A stretch of 64,000 bases of DNA from JACDBE01 sp963714055 (lineage in GTDB: Bacteria; Actinomycetota; Acidimicrobiia; Spongiisociales; UBA5794): positions 62,001 to 126,000 of the forward strand of contig OY970227.1 in NCBI GenBank assembly GCA_963714055.1, written 5' to 3'. The notes beneath the pieces are model-generated. The model ran no database searches. It was not told the origin of the DNA and worked only from the letters and a program-made list of their open reading frames with translations. The translations under genes were made by a program, and so were the position numbers. Numbering within the stretch: the first letter of the stretch is position 1; each line of letters starts with the position of its first letter. Shown one piece after another: positions 18,504 to 27,735 of the stretch.

Positions 18504-19555
18504 GCCTGGTCGCCGACGTCCGGGTGCGGCGGGGGGCCTTCGCCCTCGACGCGTCACTGTCGGTGGGTGACGGCGAGTTGGTGGCGCTGCTCGGGCCGAA
18601 CGGCGCCGGCAAGTCCTCGTTGCTGCGGGCGATCATCGGGCTGGATCCCTTGGACGGCGGTCGGGTGTCCGTCGACGGGGTGGTGATGGACGATCCGGCC
18701 GGCGACGTCTTCGTCCCGGTCGAGGCCCGCCCGGTCGGTCTGGTGTTCCAGGACTACCTGCTGTTCCCCCACCTCAGCGTCGTCGACAACGTCGCCTTCG
18801 GTCTCCGCTGCCACGGCATGGGCCGGTCGTCGGCAACCGCCGAGGCGATGGGGTGGCTGGAGCGCTTCGGGCTGCTCGAGGCGGCCCGGCGGCGGCCCGC
18901 CGAGCTGTCCGGGGGCCAGGCGCAGCGGGCGGCGCTGGCTCGTGCCCTGGCCACCAGCCCGCGTGTGCTGTTGCTCGACGAGCCCCTGGCCGCCTTGGAC
19001 GTCGCCACCCGGCGGCAGGTGCGCACCGAGATGGTCGCCCACCTCGCCTCGTTCCCCGGTGCCCGGGTGCTGGTCACCCACGATCCGGTGGAGGCGGTCG
19101 TGCTCGCCGACCGGATCGTGGTCCTCGAGGAGGGGAGGGTGCGCCAGGAGGGGACCGCCGCCGACATCCGGCGGCAGCCGCGCTCCGATTACACCGCCCG
19201 CCTCGTCGGCGTCAACCTGCTGCGGGGGAGGGCGGACGGCCACGACGTGGTGCTGGCCGGCGGTGCTCGGGTCCACCTGGCCGAGCCGGCACCCCCGGGC
19301 GAGGTGCTGGTCCTGGTGAGGCCCCAGTCGATCGCCCTCTACCAGGGAAGACCGGAGGGGACCCCCCGCAACGTGTGGCGGCTCGTTGTGCTCGGGGTCG
19401 AAGGCGGGGGGGAGCGGGTGAGGGTGGAGCTGGGCGGGCCGGTGCCGCTCACCGCCGAGATCACCCCTGAAGCGGTCGTCGCCCTCGACCTGGCTCCCGG
19501 CGCCGAGGTGTGGGCGTCGTTCAAGGCGACCGACGTCGAGGTGTACCCGGCATGA
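18500..19555 (+). CDS. modC: Molybdate ABC transporter ATPase
   Basis: ATPase of about 351 residues energising ModB. Walker A is GPNGAGKSS, the Q-loop lies in VFQDYLLFPHLSV, the ABC signature is LSGGQAQRAAL, Walker B is VLLLDEPLAALD and the switch His is in VTHDP. A C-terminal TOBE-like regulatory domain (ALYQGRPEGTPRNVWR onward) may bind molybdate to inhibit transport. It is the last gene of the operon; a strong hairpin follows at 19575. Confidence 0.93.
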   Translation: MSLVADVRVRRGAFALDASLSVGDGELVALLGPNGAGKSSLLRAIIGLDPLDGGRVSVDGVVMDDPAGDVFVPVEARPVGLVFQDYLLFPHLSVVDNVAFGLRCHGMGRSSATAEAMGWLERFGLLEAARRRPAELSGGQAQRAALARALATSPRVLLLDEPLAALDVATRRQVRTEMVAHLASFPGARVLVTHDPVEAVVLADRIVVLEEGRVRQEGTAADIRRQPRSDYTARLVGVNLLRGRADGHDVVLAGGARVHLAEPAPPGEVLVLVRPQSIALYQGRPEGTPRNVWRLVVLGVEGGGERVRVELGGPVPLTAEITPEAVVALDLAPGAEVWASFKATDVEVYPA

Positions 19556-19574
19556 GGCCGGTGGCGAGAGCGAG

Positions 19575-19611
19575 CGAGGCGGGCGGCCGGGGGACGTGGC
19601 CGCCCGCCTCG
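19575..19611. terminator. Strong hairpin between convergent operons
   Basis: Perfect 14-bp stem (CGAGGCGGGCGGCC with its complement) and a nine-base loop, between the ends of modC and dhaK. There is no T run on either side, so it would be a GC-only, possibly bidirectional terminator. Confidence 0.6.
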
Positions 19612-19624
19612 AACCTCGACCTGT

Positions 19625-20620
<996 letters not shown>

Positions 20621-20662
20621 TCGTCGGCCTCCTGTTCCATGGTGTGCCTGTTCTGTTCTTGC

Positions 20663-21310
20663 CTATTCGGGGTGCCGGTCGCGCCAGGCGGCGCTGACGG
20701 CTTGGAGGATCACGCCGATGGCCGTGGCACCGGCGTCGACCGACTCACGGCTGCGGTCGCCGGTGTAGGCGGCCCTCCCACGCATGGCGAGCATGCCCAG
20801 GGTGTCTTCCGCAGCCTTGACGGCGACGTCGGCGGCCTTCTGCAAGGCGACCGAGCCGTCCTCACCCGCCTTGAAGCTCTCCTCGAGGCTGTCGACCGCC
20901 GGGACCAGGGCATCGAGCAGGGTCTTGTCGCCGAGCGACGCTTCTCCTCGGTGCATGATCCCGGCGATGGCGGCCCGCAGGATCTCGATGACGTCGTCCG
21001 AGGTCAGCTCCGTCTTGTCGCCGGCGGCGGCCGCCGCCCGCATGAAGGCGGTGCCCCAGATGGGGCCGCTCACCCCGCCGACCTTGCCCGACATGACGAA
21101 CCCGATCTTCTTGAGGATCGTCCCCGGGTTGGTCCGGTCGAAGGTGTCGTAGTCGGCGACCACGACCTCGAAGCCGTTCCTCAGCGAGAAGCCGAAGTCG
21201 CCGTCGCCGGCGACCGCGTCGAGCTGCGCGAAGTGGTCTGCGTTGTCGACGATCGTCGTCGCCATCGTCTGGATGACGAGGTCGAAGTCGTCGAGCGCAG
21301 TTCCTGCCAT
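20663..21310 (-). CDS. dhaL: Dihydroxyacetone kinase subunit DhaL
   Basis: Nucleotide-binding subunit of about 215 residues. The Mg/ADP-binding aspartates lie in LDAVAGDGDFG near residue 35, and GKVGGVSGPIWGTAFMRAA matches the DhaL helical barrel. GDKTLLDALVPA is the conserved C-terminal aspartate motif. It lies between the HAD phosphatase and dhaK; together with dhaK it would phosphorylate a ketose released by the upstream enzymes. Confidence 0.93.
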   Translation of the reverse strand: MAGTALDDFDLVIQTMATTIVDNADHFAQLDAVAGDGDFGFSLRNGFEVVVADYDTFDRTNPGTILKKIGFVMSGKVGGVSGPIWGTAFMRAAAAAGDKTELTSDDVIEILRAAIAGIMHRGEASLGDKTLLDALVPAVDSLEESFKAGEDGSVALQKAADVAVKAAEDTLGMLAMRGRAAYTGDRSRESVDAGATAIGVILQAVSAAWRDRHPE

Positions 21311-21364
21311 ACGAACCTCCTCGGTGCGGTTGATCGGTTGACGTCGTCGGACGCCGCCTCGGGG

Positions 21365-22141
21365 TCAGGACTCGAGGCAGCGCTCCAGATCCGCCAAGGT
21401 GATGTAGTCGCCAGGTTGCGCCCCGCTCCGGTTCGCGATCACGCGGGCCGGCTCCCCTCCCGGGTCTCCCAGCGACGAAACGACGAGTGTTGCTTCGCTG
21501 TTGTCCTCCTCTTCCGTGTATCCGTTGACCGTCATCACGCAACGGAGCCCGGCGGCCACCGCCGCCAGCAGGCCGTTGCGCGAGTCCTCGATGACCAGTG
21601 CGTCGTCGACGCCCACCCCGAGCCGTTCCAACGCCAGCAGGTAGATGTCGGGGGCCGGCTTCTTGTTGGCGACGACGTCTCCGGCCAGCACCACGTCGAA
21701 CCGGGCGGCGCGTTCCGGCCCGGCCGCCTGCTCGAGGATTGCCCTCACCGAGGGCTCCGCCGAGGTCGAGGCCACCGCCACCTCCCAGCCGGCGTCCTGG
21801 GCCTCGGTGATGATCCGCCGGATGCCCGGCCGGGTGGGAAGCCTGCCGGCGGCGACCATGTCGGTGTAGATGGCCGTCTTCGCCTTGTGCCACCTGGCCA
21901 GCTCGGCGGCGCGGCCCTCGTCGTCGGCGGGCAGCCCGTTGGCGGCGGCGAACTCCGGGGTGTAGTCGGTGGCCATCCGCTCCTTGCCGCCTGCCGTCTT
22001 CAGCTTCACGGCGTACTCCTGCTCGTCCCAGCTGAGCGGTAGCCCGAACTGCTCGAAGGTGGCGTTGAAGGCGACCCGGTGGCCGTCGCGCTCGGTGTCG
22101 GCGAGGACCCCGTCGCAGTCGAAGATGAGCGCCCTCACCAT
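21365..22141 (-). CDS. HAD phosphatase, CbbY-like
   Basis: Sugar-phosphate phosphatase or phosphomutase-like HAD protein of 258 residues. Motif I is IFDCDGVLADTE with both catalytic aspartates; motif II Ser is in VAVASTSAEPS; motif III Lys in VANKKPAPDIYLLA; motif IV in ALVIEDSRNGLLAA. A cap domain between motifs I and II is present, as in CbbY/phosphoglucomutase relatives. The start overlaps the stop of the aldolase gene by seven bases, so its substrate is likely a product or precursor of that aldolase. Confidence 0.85.
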   Translation of the reverse strand: MVRALIFDCDGVLADTERDGHRVAFNATFEQFGLPLSWDEQEYAVKLKTAGGKERMATDYTPEFAAANGLPADDEGRAAELARWHKAKTAIYTDMVAAGRLPTRPGIRRIITEAQDAGWEVAVASTSAEPSVRAILEQAAGPERAARFDVVLAGDVVANKKPAPDIYLLALERLGVGVDDALVIEDSRNGLLAAVAAGLRCVMTVNGYTEEEDNSEATLVVSSLGDPGGEPARVIANRSGAQPGDYITLADLERCLES

Positions 22142-22986
22142 GCTTTGCCGTCGCTCCCGAACATGCGGATGTGCTCGCGGGTCATGTCCATCACCGCTTC
22201 GCGCTGGACGGCGAACTGCGAAGGCGGGTCGTACTTTCCGGGGTTCTCGGTCATGTGGTCGTATCCGGACTGCATCAACCGGATCTTGAGCGCCGTCGAG
22301 ATGTTGACCTTGGCACAGCCTCGGGCGATGAGGTCGGTGAACTGGTCAGGGCTCATCCCGGTGCCGCCGTGGAGCGCCACCGGGATCCCGGTGGCCTCGA
22401 CCAGGTCGGTCACCCGCTGGTTGTCGAGCTTGGGGGCCCGTTGGTAGGTGCCGTGGGCGTTGCCGATGGCCGGGGCGAACACGTCTATGCCCGTGTACGT
22501 GATGAAGTCGACCGAGGTCGCCAGGTCCTGTTCGGACTCGACGTCCTCGTCACCGAGGTCCTCGGTCCGCTTGAACCCCTCGATCTCGCCCTCGACGAGC
22601 GCCCCGAAGGGCTCGGCCTCCGCCACCACCTCGGCGCACTGCTCCCTGTTCTCCTCGACGCTGAGGTTGGACCCGTCGAAGAGCACCGAGTTCCAGCCCT
22701 TCTCCAGGCAGAGGCTGATGACCTCGCGCTCCGGGCAATGGTCGAGGTGGAGCGCCACCGGCACGTCCAAGCCGGCGGTCATCGCCGTCCACATGGCGTA
22801 GAGGACATCCGCTCCGATCGATTTCACGGTCTTCACCGACGTCTGCACGATCATCGGCGACCGGAGCTCTTCGGCGGCGGCGAGCACCGCCTCCATCGAC
22901 AGGTCGTTGACGACGTTGATCGCCGCCACGCCGTACCGCTGCTCGAACGCCCGCTTCACGATCTCCCGGGTCGGCACCACCGGCAT
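22135..22986 (-). CDS. Class II (zinc) ketose-bisphosphate aldolase
   Basis: Zinc aldolase of 283 residues, similar to fructose- or tagatose-bisphosphate aldolases. Zinc ligands are expected in VALHLDHCPE and further histidines at GNAHGTY and VALHGGTGM; the catalytic Asp lies in HLDHC. The phosphate-binding segment AKVNISTALK is present. It begins right after the regulator stop (TGA then ATG), with GGAGGTGG as ribosome binding site. Specificity cannot be decided; the dhaKL neighbours suggest formation or use of a C3 ketose. Confidence 0.9.
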   Translation of the reverse strand: MPVVPTREIVKRAFEQRYGVAAINVVNDLSMEAVLAAAEELRSPMIVQTSVKTVKSIGADVLYAMWTAMTAGLDVPVALHLDHCPEREVISLCLEKGWNSVLFDGSNLSVEENREQCAEVVAEAEPFGALVEGEIEGFKRTEDLGDEDVESEQDLATSVDFITYTGIDVFAPAIGNAHGTYQRAPKLDNQRVTDLVEATGIPVALHGGTGMSPDQFTDLIARGCAKVNISTALKIRLMQSGYDHMTENPGKYDPPSQFAVQREAVMDMTREHIRMFGSDGKAW

Positions 22987-23955
22987 TCATCCACCTCCTG
23001 CCACGGCCAGGTCGAGCACCCGGCCCCCGTTGGCTTCGTCCACGATCAACACATCGACGATCCCGGCGCGCAGGACACCGAGGATCGCCAGAGGCTTCTC
23101 CTCGCCGCTCACCACCGCCACCACGGTGTCGACTGCCCGCAGGTCGTCGATGGAGAGCCCGATCAGGCGGCTGCTGTGCGGGGCGACGATGTGCTCGCCG
23201 TCGATGTCGACGTAGTTGCCGAGCACGTCGCCCACGGCTCCCTGGCGACGGAGCCTTCCTATCTCCCGCTTGGTGAGGCATCCGCTGCGCACCATGGTGC
23301 AGGCGTCGTCGGTGCCGCCGATCCCGACCAAGGCGACGTCGGCGTCGGCCGCCACCTTGAGGGCGTGGGCGACGGCGTCCTGCTCGAGCAGCCGGTCGCG
23401 CATCTCGGCGCTCTCCACGTACGCCGGGGCGTAGAGGCTCTCGGCCTGCCCTCCGCACCGGTCGGCGAGCGCCCGGCAGATCTCGTTGGGGTTGGTGGGT
23501 GCGTCGACGCGGGGCGAGCCGCCCATGGCGCTGGCGAACACGCAGTCGATGGTGACGCCAGGTCGGAAGTAGCGGGGCACCGCCCCGGTGTCGCGCCCGT
23601 GGCTCACCGCCACCACCGAACCGTCGTGGAGTCGGCGCTCCAGGTAACGGGCGGCACTGCGCGCCACGGCGGCACGTTGCGTCTCGGCGTCGGCGCTGGA
23701 AGGACTGACAATGGCCTCGGCGAGCTCGAAGGTGTCGGCCAGGCGGCGCTCCAGGTCGAGGTCGAGACCCATCGGCACCTCTATGTGCACCTCGACGACA
23801 CCGCTGGCGCGTGCCCGGTCGAGGAGCCGCTGCACCTTGGGGCGGGACAGCCCGAACTCGTCGGCGATCTCGCTCTGGGTCCTCCGGTCGATGTACGAGC
23901 GGTGGGCGATGCGGGCCAGCAACTCGTGCTCCTCGCGGCTCAGCTCGGCGACCAA
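22987..23955 (-). CDS. SorC/DeoR-type sugar-binding transcriptional regulator
   Basis: N-terminal helix-turn-helix (RTQSEIADEFGLSRPKVQRL) followed by a sugar-phosphate-binding domain of the SorC type (AVSHGRDTGAVPRYFRPGV, VALVGIGGTDDACTMVRSG, SSRLIGLSIDDLRAVDTVVA). It heads the aldolase-HAD-dhaL-dhaK operon and probably represses it until a phosphorylated ketose binds. I favour the TTG at 23955, preceded by GAAGGGAGA, because an upstream ATG (24111) would place the operator and promoter inside the coding region. Confidence 0.85.
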   Translation of the reverse strand: MVAELSREEHELLARIAHRSYIDRRTQSEIADEFGLSRPKVQRLLDRARASGVVEVHIEVPMGLDLDLERRLADTFELAEAIVSPSSADAETQRAAVARSAARYLERRLHDGSVVAVSHGRDTGAVPRYFRPGVTIDCVFASAMGGSPRVDAPTNPNEICRALADRCGGQAESLYAPAYVESAEMRDRLLEQDAVAHALKVAADADVALVGIGGTDDACTMVRSGCLTKREIGRLRRQGAVGDVLGNYVDIDGEHIVAPHSSRLIGLSIDDLRAVDTVVAVVSGEEKPLAILGVLRAGIVDVLIVDEANGGRVLDLAVAGGG

Positions 23956-23981
23956 CCGGACTCTCCCTTCGGTGGCGGCTC

Positions 23982-23995
23982 TGAGCAATTGCTCA
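23982..23995. promoter_or_regulatory. Palindromic operator TGAGCAATTGCTCA
   Basis: Perfect 14-bp palindrome in the leader of the SorC-type regulator operon. A further TGAGCA half site lies at 24008-24013 on the same strand and overlaps the candidate -10 box. This is the expected position for autoregulation by the first gene. Confidence 0.6.
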
Positions 23996-24012
23996 CCGCC
24001 GCACAGGTGCTC

Positions 24013-24018
24013 ACGGTA
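24013..24018 (-). promoter_or_regulatory. Candidate -10 box of the dhaKL operon
   Basis: TACCGT on the minus strand, about 18 bases upstream of the palindrome, so transcription would start just before the operator. Confidence 0.35.
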
Positions 24019-24109
24019 GCGGCCCGTTGCAGCCGATGTCGGGCCGAGGGTGCTCCCTGATCCGTGAATCGGCGTACGCTGCGGGACCTCGCCGGCGAAG
24101 GGATCGATC

Positions 24110-24919
24110 ATGTGCTTCGACCTCGACTCGACGCCGCCGCTGCCGCCGGTGACCGGTGGTGCGCTGGTGAGCCGCCGGTTGGTGCTCGAGGCGGCCGACG
24201 GGAATCGCCTCGCCGCCTACGAGTCGCTCCCCGAGGGCGACGGCGGGGCGGCCGTGGTGGTGCTACCCGACGTGCGTGGCCTGTACCCCTTCTACCAGGA
24301 CCTCGCAGACCAGCTGGCCGGCGCCGGCCATCACGCCGTCGCCATCGACTACTTCGGGAGGACGGCCGGGGTGGCCGAGCGCGATGACGAGTTCCCGTAC
24401 AAGGACCACGTGGCGGAGACGACGGCGGCCGGGGTGGTCGCCGACGTCGCCGCCGCCGTCGCCCACCTGAGGACGTCGGGTGCCGAGCGCCCCGTCTTCA
24501 CCGTCGGGTTCTGCTTCGGCGGCTCCTACTCGTGGTGGCAGGCGGCCGCCGGGCACGGCCTTGCCGGGGCCATCGGGTTCTACGGCCATGCCGCCCGGGA
24601 GCGCGGTCCCGGTGAGGGGAGCGTCATCGACCACGTACCGGCGATGACAGCTCCGATCCTGGCGTTGATGGGCGGTGACGACCCGGGGATCCCGCCGGAG
24701 GTGAACGAGGCGTTCGAACGGGCGTTGCAGGATGCCGGCATCGAGCACGAGATCGTCACCTACGCGGGGGCGCCCCATTCGTTCTTCGACCGCAAGCAGA
24801 TCGACTTCGCCGCCGAGTCCGCCGACGCCTGGCGCCGGGTCCTCGAGTTCATCGCCGGTCACGTCGATCAGGGGCCTTCGGTGAGCGACGGGTCGCTTTC
24901 CCCCCGATCACCGGCCTGA
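24110..24919 (+). CDS. Dienelactone hydrolase-family protein
   Basis: Alpha/beta hydrolase of 269 residues. The nucleophile is Cys in VGFCFGGSYS, as in true dienelactone hydrolases; the acid is in LMGGDDPGIPPEV and the His in GAPHSFFDRK. Family members open dienelactones in chloroaromatic degradation, but many act on other lactones or esters. It is divergent from the SorC operon and precedes a methyltransferase by 12 bases. Kynurenine formamidase activity would be needed by the cluster downstream, but nothing in this sequence specifically points to it. Confidence 0.85.
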   Translation: MCFDLDSTPPLPPVTGGALVSRRLVLEAADGNRLAAYESLPEGDGGAAVVVLPDVRGLYPFYQDLADQLAGAGHHAVAIDYFGRTAGVAERDDEFPYKDHVAETTAAGVVADVAAAVAHLRTSGAERPVFTVGFCFGGSYSWWQAAAGHGLAGAIGFYGHAARERGPGEGSVIDHVPAMTAPILALMGGDDPGIPPEVNEAFERALQDAGIEHEIVTYAGAPHSFFDRKQIDFAAESADAWRRVLEFIAGHVDQGPSVSDGSLSPRSPA

Positions 24920-24931
24920 GGGAGGCCCGAG

Positions 24932-25576
24932 ATGCCAGGCTGCTGCGATCCAGACGAGTACGCCAAGGTGTTCACCCCCCGCCGAGCGCGGCGGGCGGTG
25001 CGTCGTTACCTCGACCGTGGGCTCGGTGGGACCGCCGGCGACCTGGCCCGGGCAGTCGCCGAGACCGGCATCGACTCCGCCACCGTGATCGAGGTGGGTG
25101 GCGGCGCCGGCACCATCCAGGTGGAACTCCTGCGGCGAGGGGCCGCCTCGGCGGTGAACATCGAGCTCTCGCCCAACTGGGAGGTACCCGCTGCAGAGCT
25201 TGCCGACGAGACCGGGGTGTCCGACCGCGTGACGCGCCGGGTCGGTGACTTCGTCGGCATCGCGCCGACGCTCGAAGCCGCCGACGTGGTCGTGCTCCAC
25301 CGCGTGGTGTGCTGCTACCCGGACTGGAAGGCGATGCTCGACGCCTCGGCGCGCCTCGCCGATCGAGTCGTCGCCGTCACGTTCCCACTCGACCGGTGGT
25401 GGGTGCGGTGGTACATCCGGGTGGGCAATCTGCTCATCGGCGCCACCGGATCCACCTTCAGGGCATTCGTACATCCCGCCGCCCCCATGTTGGGCGTGCT
25501 GGCTGACGCAGGATTCACCGCCACCCATGACCGCAAGGGCGGCGGGTGGCGCACCGTCGTGCTGGCCAAGCGGTGA
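24932..25576 (+). CDS. Class I SAM-dependent methyltransferase
   Basis: Methyltransferase of 214 residues. Motif I is ATVIEVGGGAGTIQVELL, binding SAM; the acidic post-I residue is in SAVNIELSPNW; motif II/IV reads AADVVVLHRVVCCYPDW. The overall pattern resembles magnesium-protoporphyrin methyltransferase-like proteins, but no tetrapyrrole genes are near. A GGGAGG ribosome binding site precedes the ATG. Probably co-transcribed with the dienelactone hydrolase gene; the substrate is unknown. Confidence 0.8.
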   Translation: MPGCCDPDEYAKVFTPRRARRAVRRYLDRGLGGTAGDLARAVAETGIDSATVIEVGGGAGTIQVELLRRGAASAVNIELSPNWEVPAAELADETGVSDRVTRRVGDFVGIAPTLEAADVVVLHRVVCCYPDWKAMLDASARLADRVVAVTFPLDRWWVRWYIRVGNLLIGATGSTFRAFVHPAAPMLGVLADAGFTATHDRKGGGWRTVVLAKR

Positions 25577-25582
25577 CGGCCG

Positions 25583-26452
25583 TCAGGCGCCGCGCAGCAC
25601 CGGGCGCGTCAGGCAGGTGGCACCACCCTCGGCCTTGAGGGTGATCTCGTCGCCGACGTAGGTACGGACGTCGCAACCGGCGGCGACGAGGGCGGCCTCG
25701 GTGACCGGGTTGTCCCGGAGCATGATGCAACGGCGGGGAGCGGTGGCCAGCACGTTGGTGGCGTGGGTGGGCAGCTCGTTGCCGGGGACGTCGATCAGCT
25801 CGATGCCGCGCTCGTCGAGGAGCTCGACGAAGGCAACCGGGAGCAGCGGGCGGTAGGCGACCGCCAGGTCGTCGTCGAGCATGCTGGCCAGCGACATCAA
25901 GTGGAGGCAGGCATCGGGCCCGGTGTTCCAGGGGAGCGGCACCGGGATCATCTCGACCTCGGGAAGCAGGGCGGCCAGCTGGTCGAGGCCCGATCGGTTG
26001 GTGCGGAAACCCTGTCCCACGGCGAGCGTGTCGCGGTCGAGCCACATCAGGTCGCCACCCTCGGCCGTGCCGGGTGCCTCGATCGCTCCTGCCACCGGCA
26101 CCCCGGCGGCCTCGAGGGTTTCGGCAAGCGGGGCCTCCTCGCCGCGGCGCCGTGGCTTGCCCATCCGCAGGACGATGGTGCCCCCATCGGTGACCAGCAC
26201 CGGGTCGTGGACGAAGACTGCGTCGGCGTGGTCGGGCAGGGGTGCGTCGTGAAAGACGATCTCGATCCCGTCGTCGACCAGCATCGCGGTCAGCGCGTCG
26301 TGCTCGGCCACCGCCGCCTCGACCTCGGGGCGGCTGGCGTAGTGCCACAGGTCGGGATCGGCGGCGAAGGCTGCGTCGGGACGGCGCACCACGACGCGGC
26401 GTAGCGGCGCCACCATCGACTGCGAGCCATACCTACTTTGAGCGATTGACAT
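25583..26452 (-). CDS. Arginine deiminase / dimethylargininase-family amidinohydrolase
   Basis: Guanidino-group-modifying enzyme of about 289 residues. Catalytic residues expected for the family are visible: Asp in EGGDLMWLDRDTLAVGQG, His in PDACLHLMSLASML, and Cys in GGATCLTRPVL near the end. It could hydrolyse arginine, methylated arginine or another amidine. The proposed ATG lies within a degenerate R1 repeat, so residues MSIAQSRYG may be repeat-derived; the alternative ATG at 26416 begins directly at the conserved core. It ends seven bases from the convergent methyltransferase gene. Confidence 0.8.
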   Translation of the reverse strand: MSIAQSRYGSQSMVAPLRRVVVRRPDAAFAADPDLWHYASRPEVEAAVAEHDALTAMLVDDGIEIVFHDAPLPDHADAVFVHDPVLVTDGGTIVLRMGKPRRRGEEAPLAETLEAAGVPVAGAIEAPGTAEGGDLMWLDRDTLAVGQGFRTNRSGLDQLAALLPEVEMIPVPLPWNTGPDACLHLMSLASMLDDDLAVAYRPLLPVAFVELLDERGIELIDVPGNELPTHATNVLATAPRRCIMLRDNPVTEAALVAAGCDVRTYVGDEITLKAEGGATCLTRPVLRGA

Positions 26453-26480
26453 CGGATGGCGATGCAAAGCGCTCGAGGTT
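26435..26480. repeat. Degenerate R1 inverted repeat
   Basis: The left arm ACTTTGAGCGATTGA matches the R1 copies at 32.1 and 51.0 kb; the right arm is degraded to CGCTCGAGGTT instead of CGCTCAAAGTT. It overlaps the likely start of the deiminase-family gene. Confidence 0.55.
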
Positions 26481-26503
26481 GGTCCCCGTGTCGGCCGGCG
26501 AAA

Positions 26504-26911
26504 TCATGATGGGATCACGGCGACGGCGGTGATCTCGACCAGCGCCCCCGGCTCGACCAGAGCGGCGACCCCGATGAGGGCCATCGCCGGGAAGTGGAGC
26601 CCCATCCGGCGGCGCCAGATCGCGCCCAGCTCCCTCCGTGACGCGCGATATCCGTCGATGTCGGTGGTGAACACGGTCATGGCGACGACGTGGCCGGCAG
26701 CCCCTCCTGCCGCCTCGACCACGGCCAGGACGTTGGCCAGGGCGACGTCGAACTGGGTGGCGAAGTCGCCTTCCGCCAGGGCGCCGTCGGCATCGACGGC
26801 GATCTGGCCGGCGACGTGGAGCGTATGTCCCTCGGCGGCGACGATGCCGTGGCTGAACCCGACGGCGGGGGCGAGCCCTTCGGGGGCGACGATCCGGTGC
26901 GGGGTGCTCAT
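26504..26911 (-). CDS. RidA-family (YjgF) enamine/imine deaminase
   Basis: Small trimeric-type protein of 135 residues. Family features include LHVAGQIAVDADGALAEGDF, ATQFDVALANVLAVVEAAGG and PAMALIGVAALVEPGALVEI, the last with the Arg/Glu-type active region partly altered (no canonical R in RxxV is clear). RidA proteins hydrolyse reactive enamines and imines. Its ATG overlaps the stop of the enoyl-CoA hydratase gene, so in this cluster it may hydrolyse an amino-enoyl-CoA intermediate; that role is inference. Confidence 0.85.
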   Translation of the reverse strand: MSTPHRIVAPEGLAPAVGFSHGIVAAEGHTLHVAGQIAVDADGALAEGDFATQFDVALANVLAVVEAAGGAAGHVVAMTVFTTDIDGYRASRRELGAIWRRRMGLHFPAMALIGVAALVEPGALVEITAVAVIPS

Positions 26912-27735
26912 CGGCCCTTCCAGTCCGGGTCGCGGCCCTCCGTGAAGGCGGCGTGGAACTCGGCGTGGTCGGACGTGGTCATCAGCAGCGCCTGGGTGAT
27001 CGCCTCCAGCTCGACCGCCCCGGCCAGGTCGAGGTCGAGCTCCCGGGTGAGCAGCGTCTTGGTGGCCCGGTAGGCGAACGTCGGGCCGGAGGCCAGTCGG
27101 GCGGCGATCTCACCGGCGGCCCCGGCGACGTGGTCGACCGGCACGACCCGGGTGGCCAGCCCGATCCGCTCGGCGGTGGCGGCGTCCACCGGGTCTCCGA
27201 ACAGGAGGATCTCGGTGGCCCGCCCCGCCCCGACGATGCGGGGGAGCAGGTAGGCGGCTCCCATGTCGCCCCCGGCCAGCCCGACCTTGGTGAACAGGAA
27301 GTGGAACCGCGCGGTGTCGGCCACCACCCGCAGGTCGGCGGCCAGGGCGATCACCGCACCGGCTCCCGCCGCCGTCCCGTTCACCGCCGCCACGATCGGG
27401 ATGGGACACTCCCGCATGGCGCGCACCACGGCACCGGTCATCCGGGTGAACTCGAGGAGGTCGCGGGCGTCCATCGCCAGCAGCCGGCCGATGATCTCGT
27501 CGACGTCGCCGCCGGAGCAGAACCCCTTGCCGGCGCCGGTGATCACCACGGCCTCGACGTCGTCGCGGTGGGGGAGCTCGCCGAGCAGGTCGCGCAGGTC
27601 GGCGTAGACCTCGAAGGTGAGGGCGTTGAGCTTGTCGGGCCGGTCGAGGGTGATGGTGGCCACCCGGTCCGCCACCTCGAACCGGAAATGCTCCCAGTCG
27701 TCGGTGAGGGGTGCGCCGGCGCGAAACGGGCTCAC
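26908..27735 (-). CDS. Enoyl-CoA hydratase/isomerase
   Basis: Crotonase-fold enzyme of about 275 residues. The CoA-binding segment is VATITLDRPDKLNALTFEVY; the oxyanion hole is formed by AGKGFCSGGD and by GTAAGAGAVIALAADLRV, and GLAGGDMGAAYLLPRIVG is the expected C-terminal region with an acidic residue. The GTG start overlaps the SDR stop (GTGA), and the stop overlaps the RidA start. With SDR and RidA it forms a three-gene unit suited to beta-oxidation-like steps. Confidence 0.88.
   Translation of the reverse strand: MSPFRAGAPLTDDWEHFRFEVADRVATITLDRPDKLNALTFEVYADLRDLLGELPHRDDVEAVVITGAGKGFCSGGDVDEIIGRLLAMDARDLLEFTRMTGAVVRAMRECPIPIVAAVNGTAAGAGAVIALAADLRVVADTARFHFLFTKVGLAGGDMGAAYLLPRIVGAGRATEILLFGDPVDAATAERIGLATRVVPVDHVAGAAGEIAARLASGPTFAYRATKTLLTRELDLDLAGAVELEAITQALLMTTSDHAEFHAAFTEGRDPDWKGR

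Noticed and set aside
22987..24111. Regulator start at the ATG at 24111
   Set aside because: It would overlap the divergent hydrolase start and put the palindrome and promoter inside the coding region.
24110..24919. Dienelactone hydrolase as the missing kynurenine formamidase
   Set aside because: It has the Cys nucleophile of the dienelactone hydrolase family and is not in the dioxygenase operon; there is no positive evidence.
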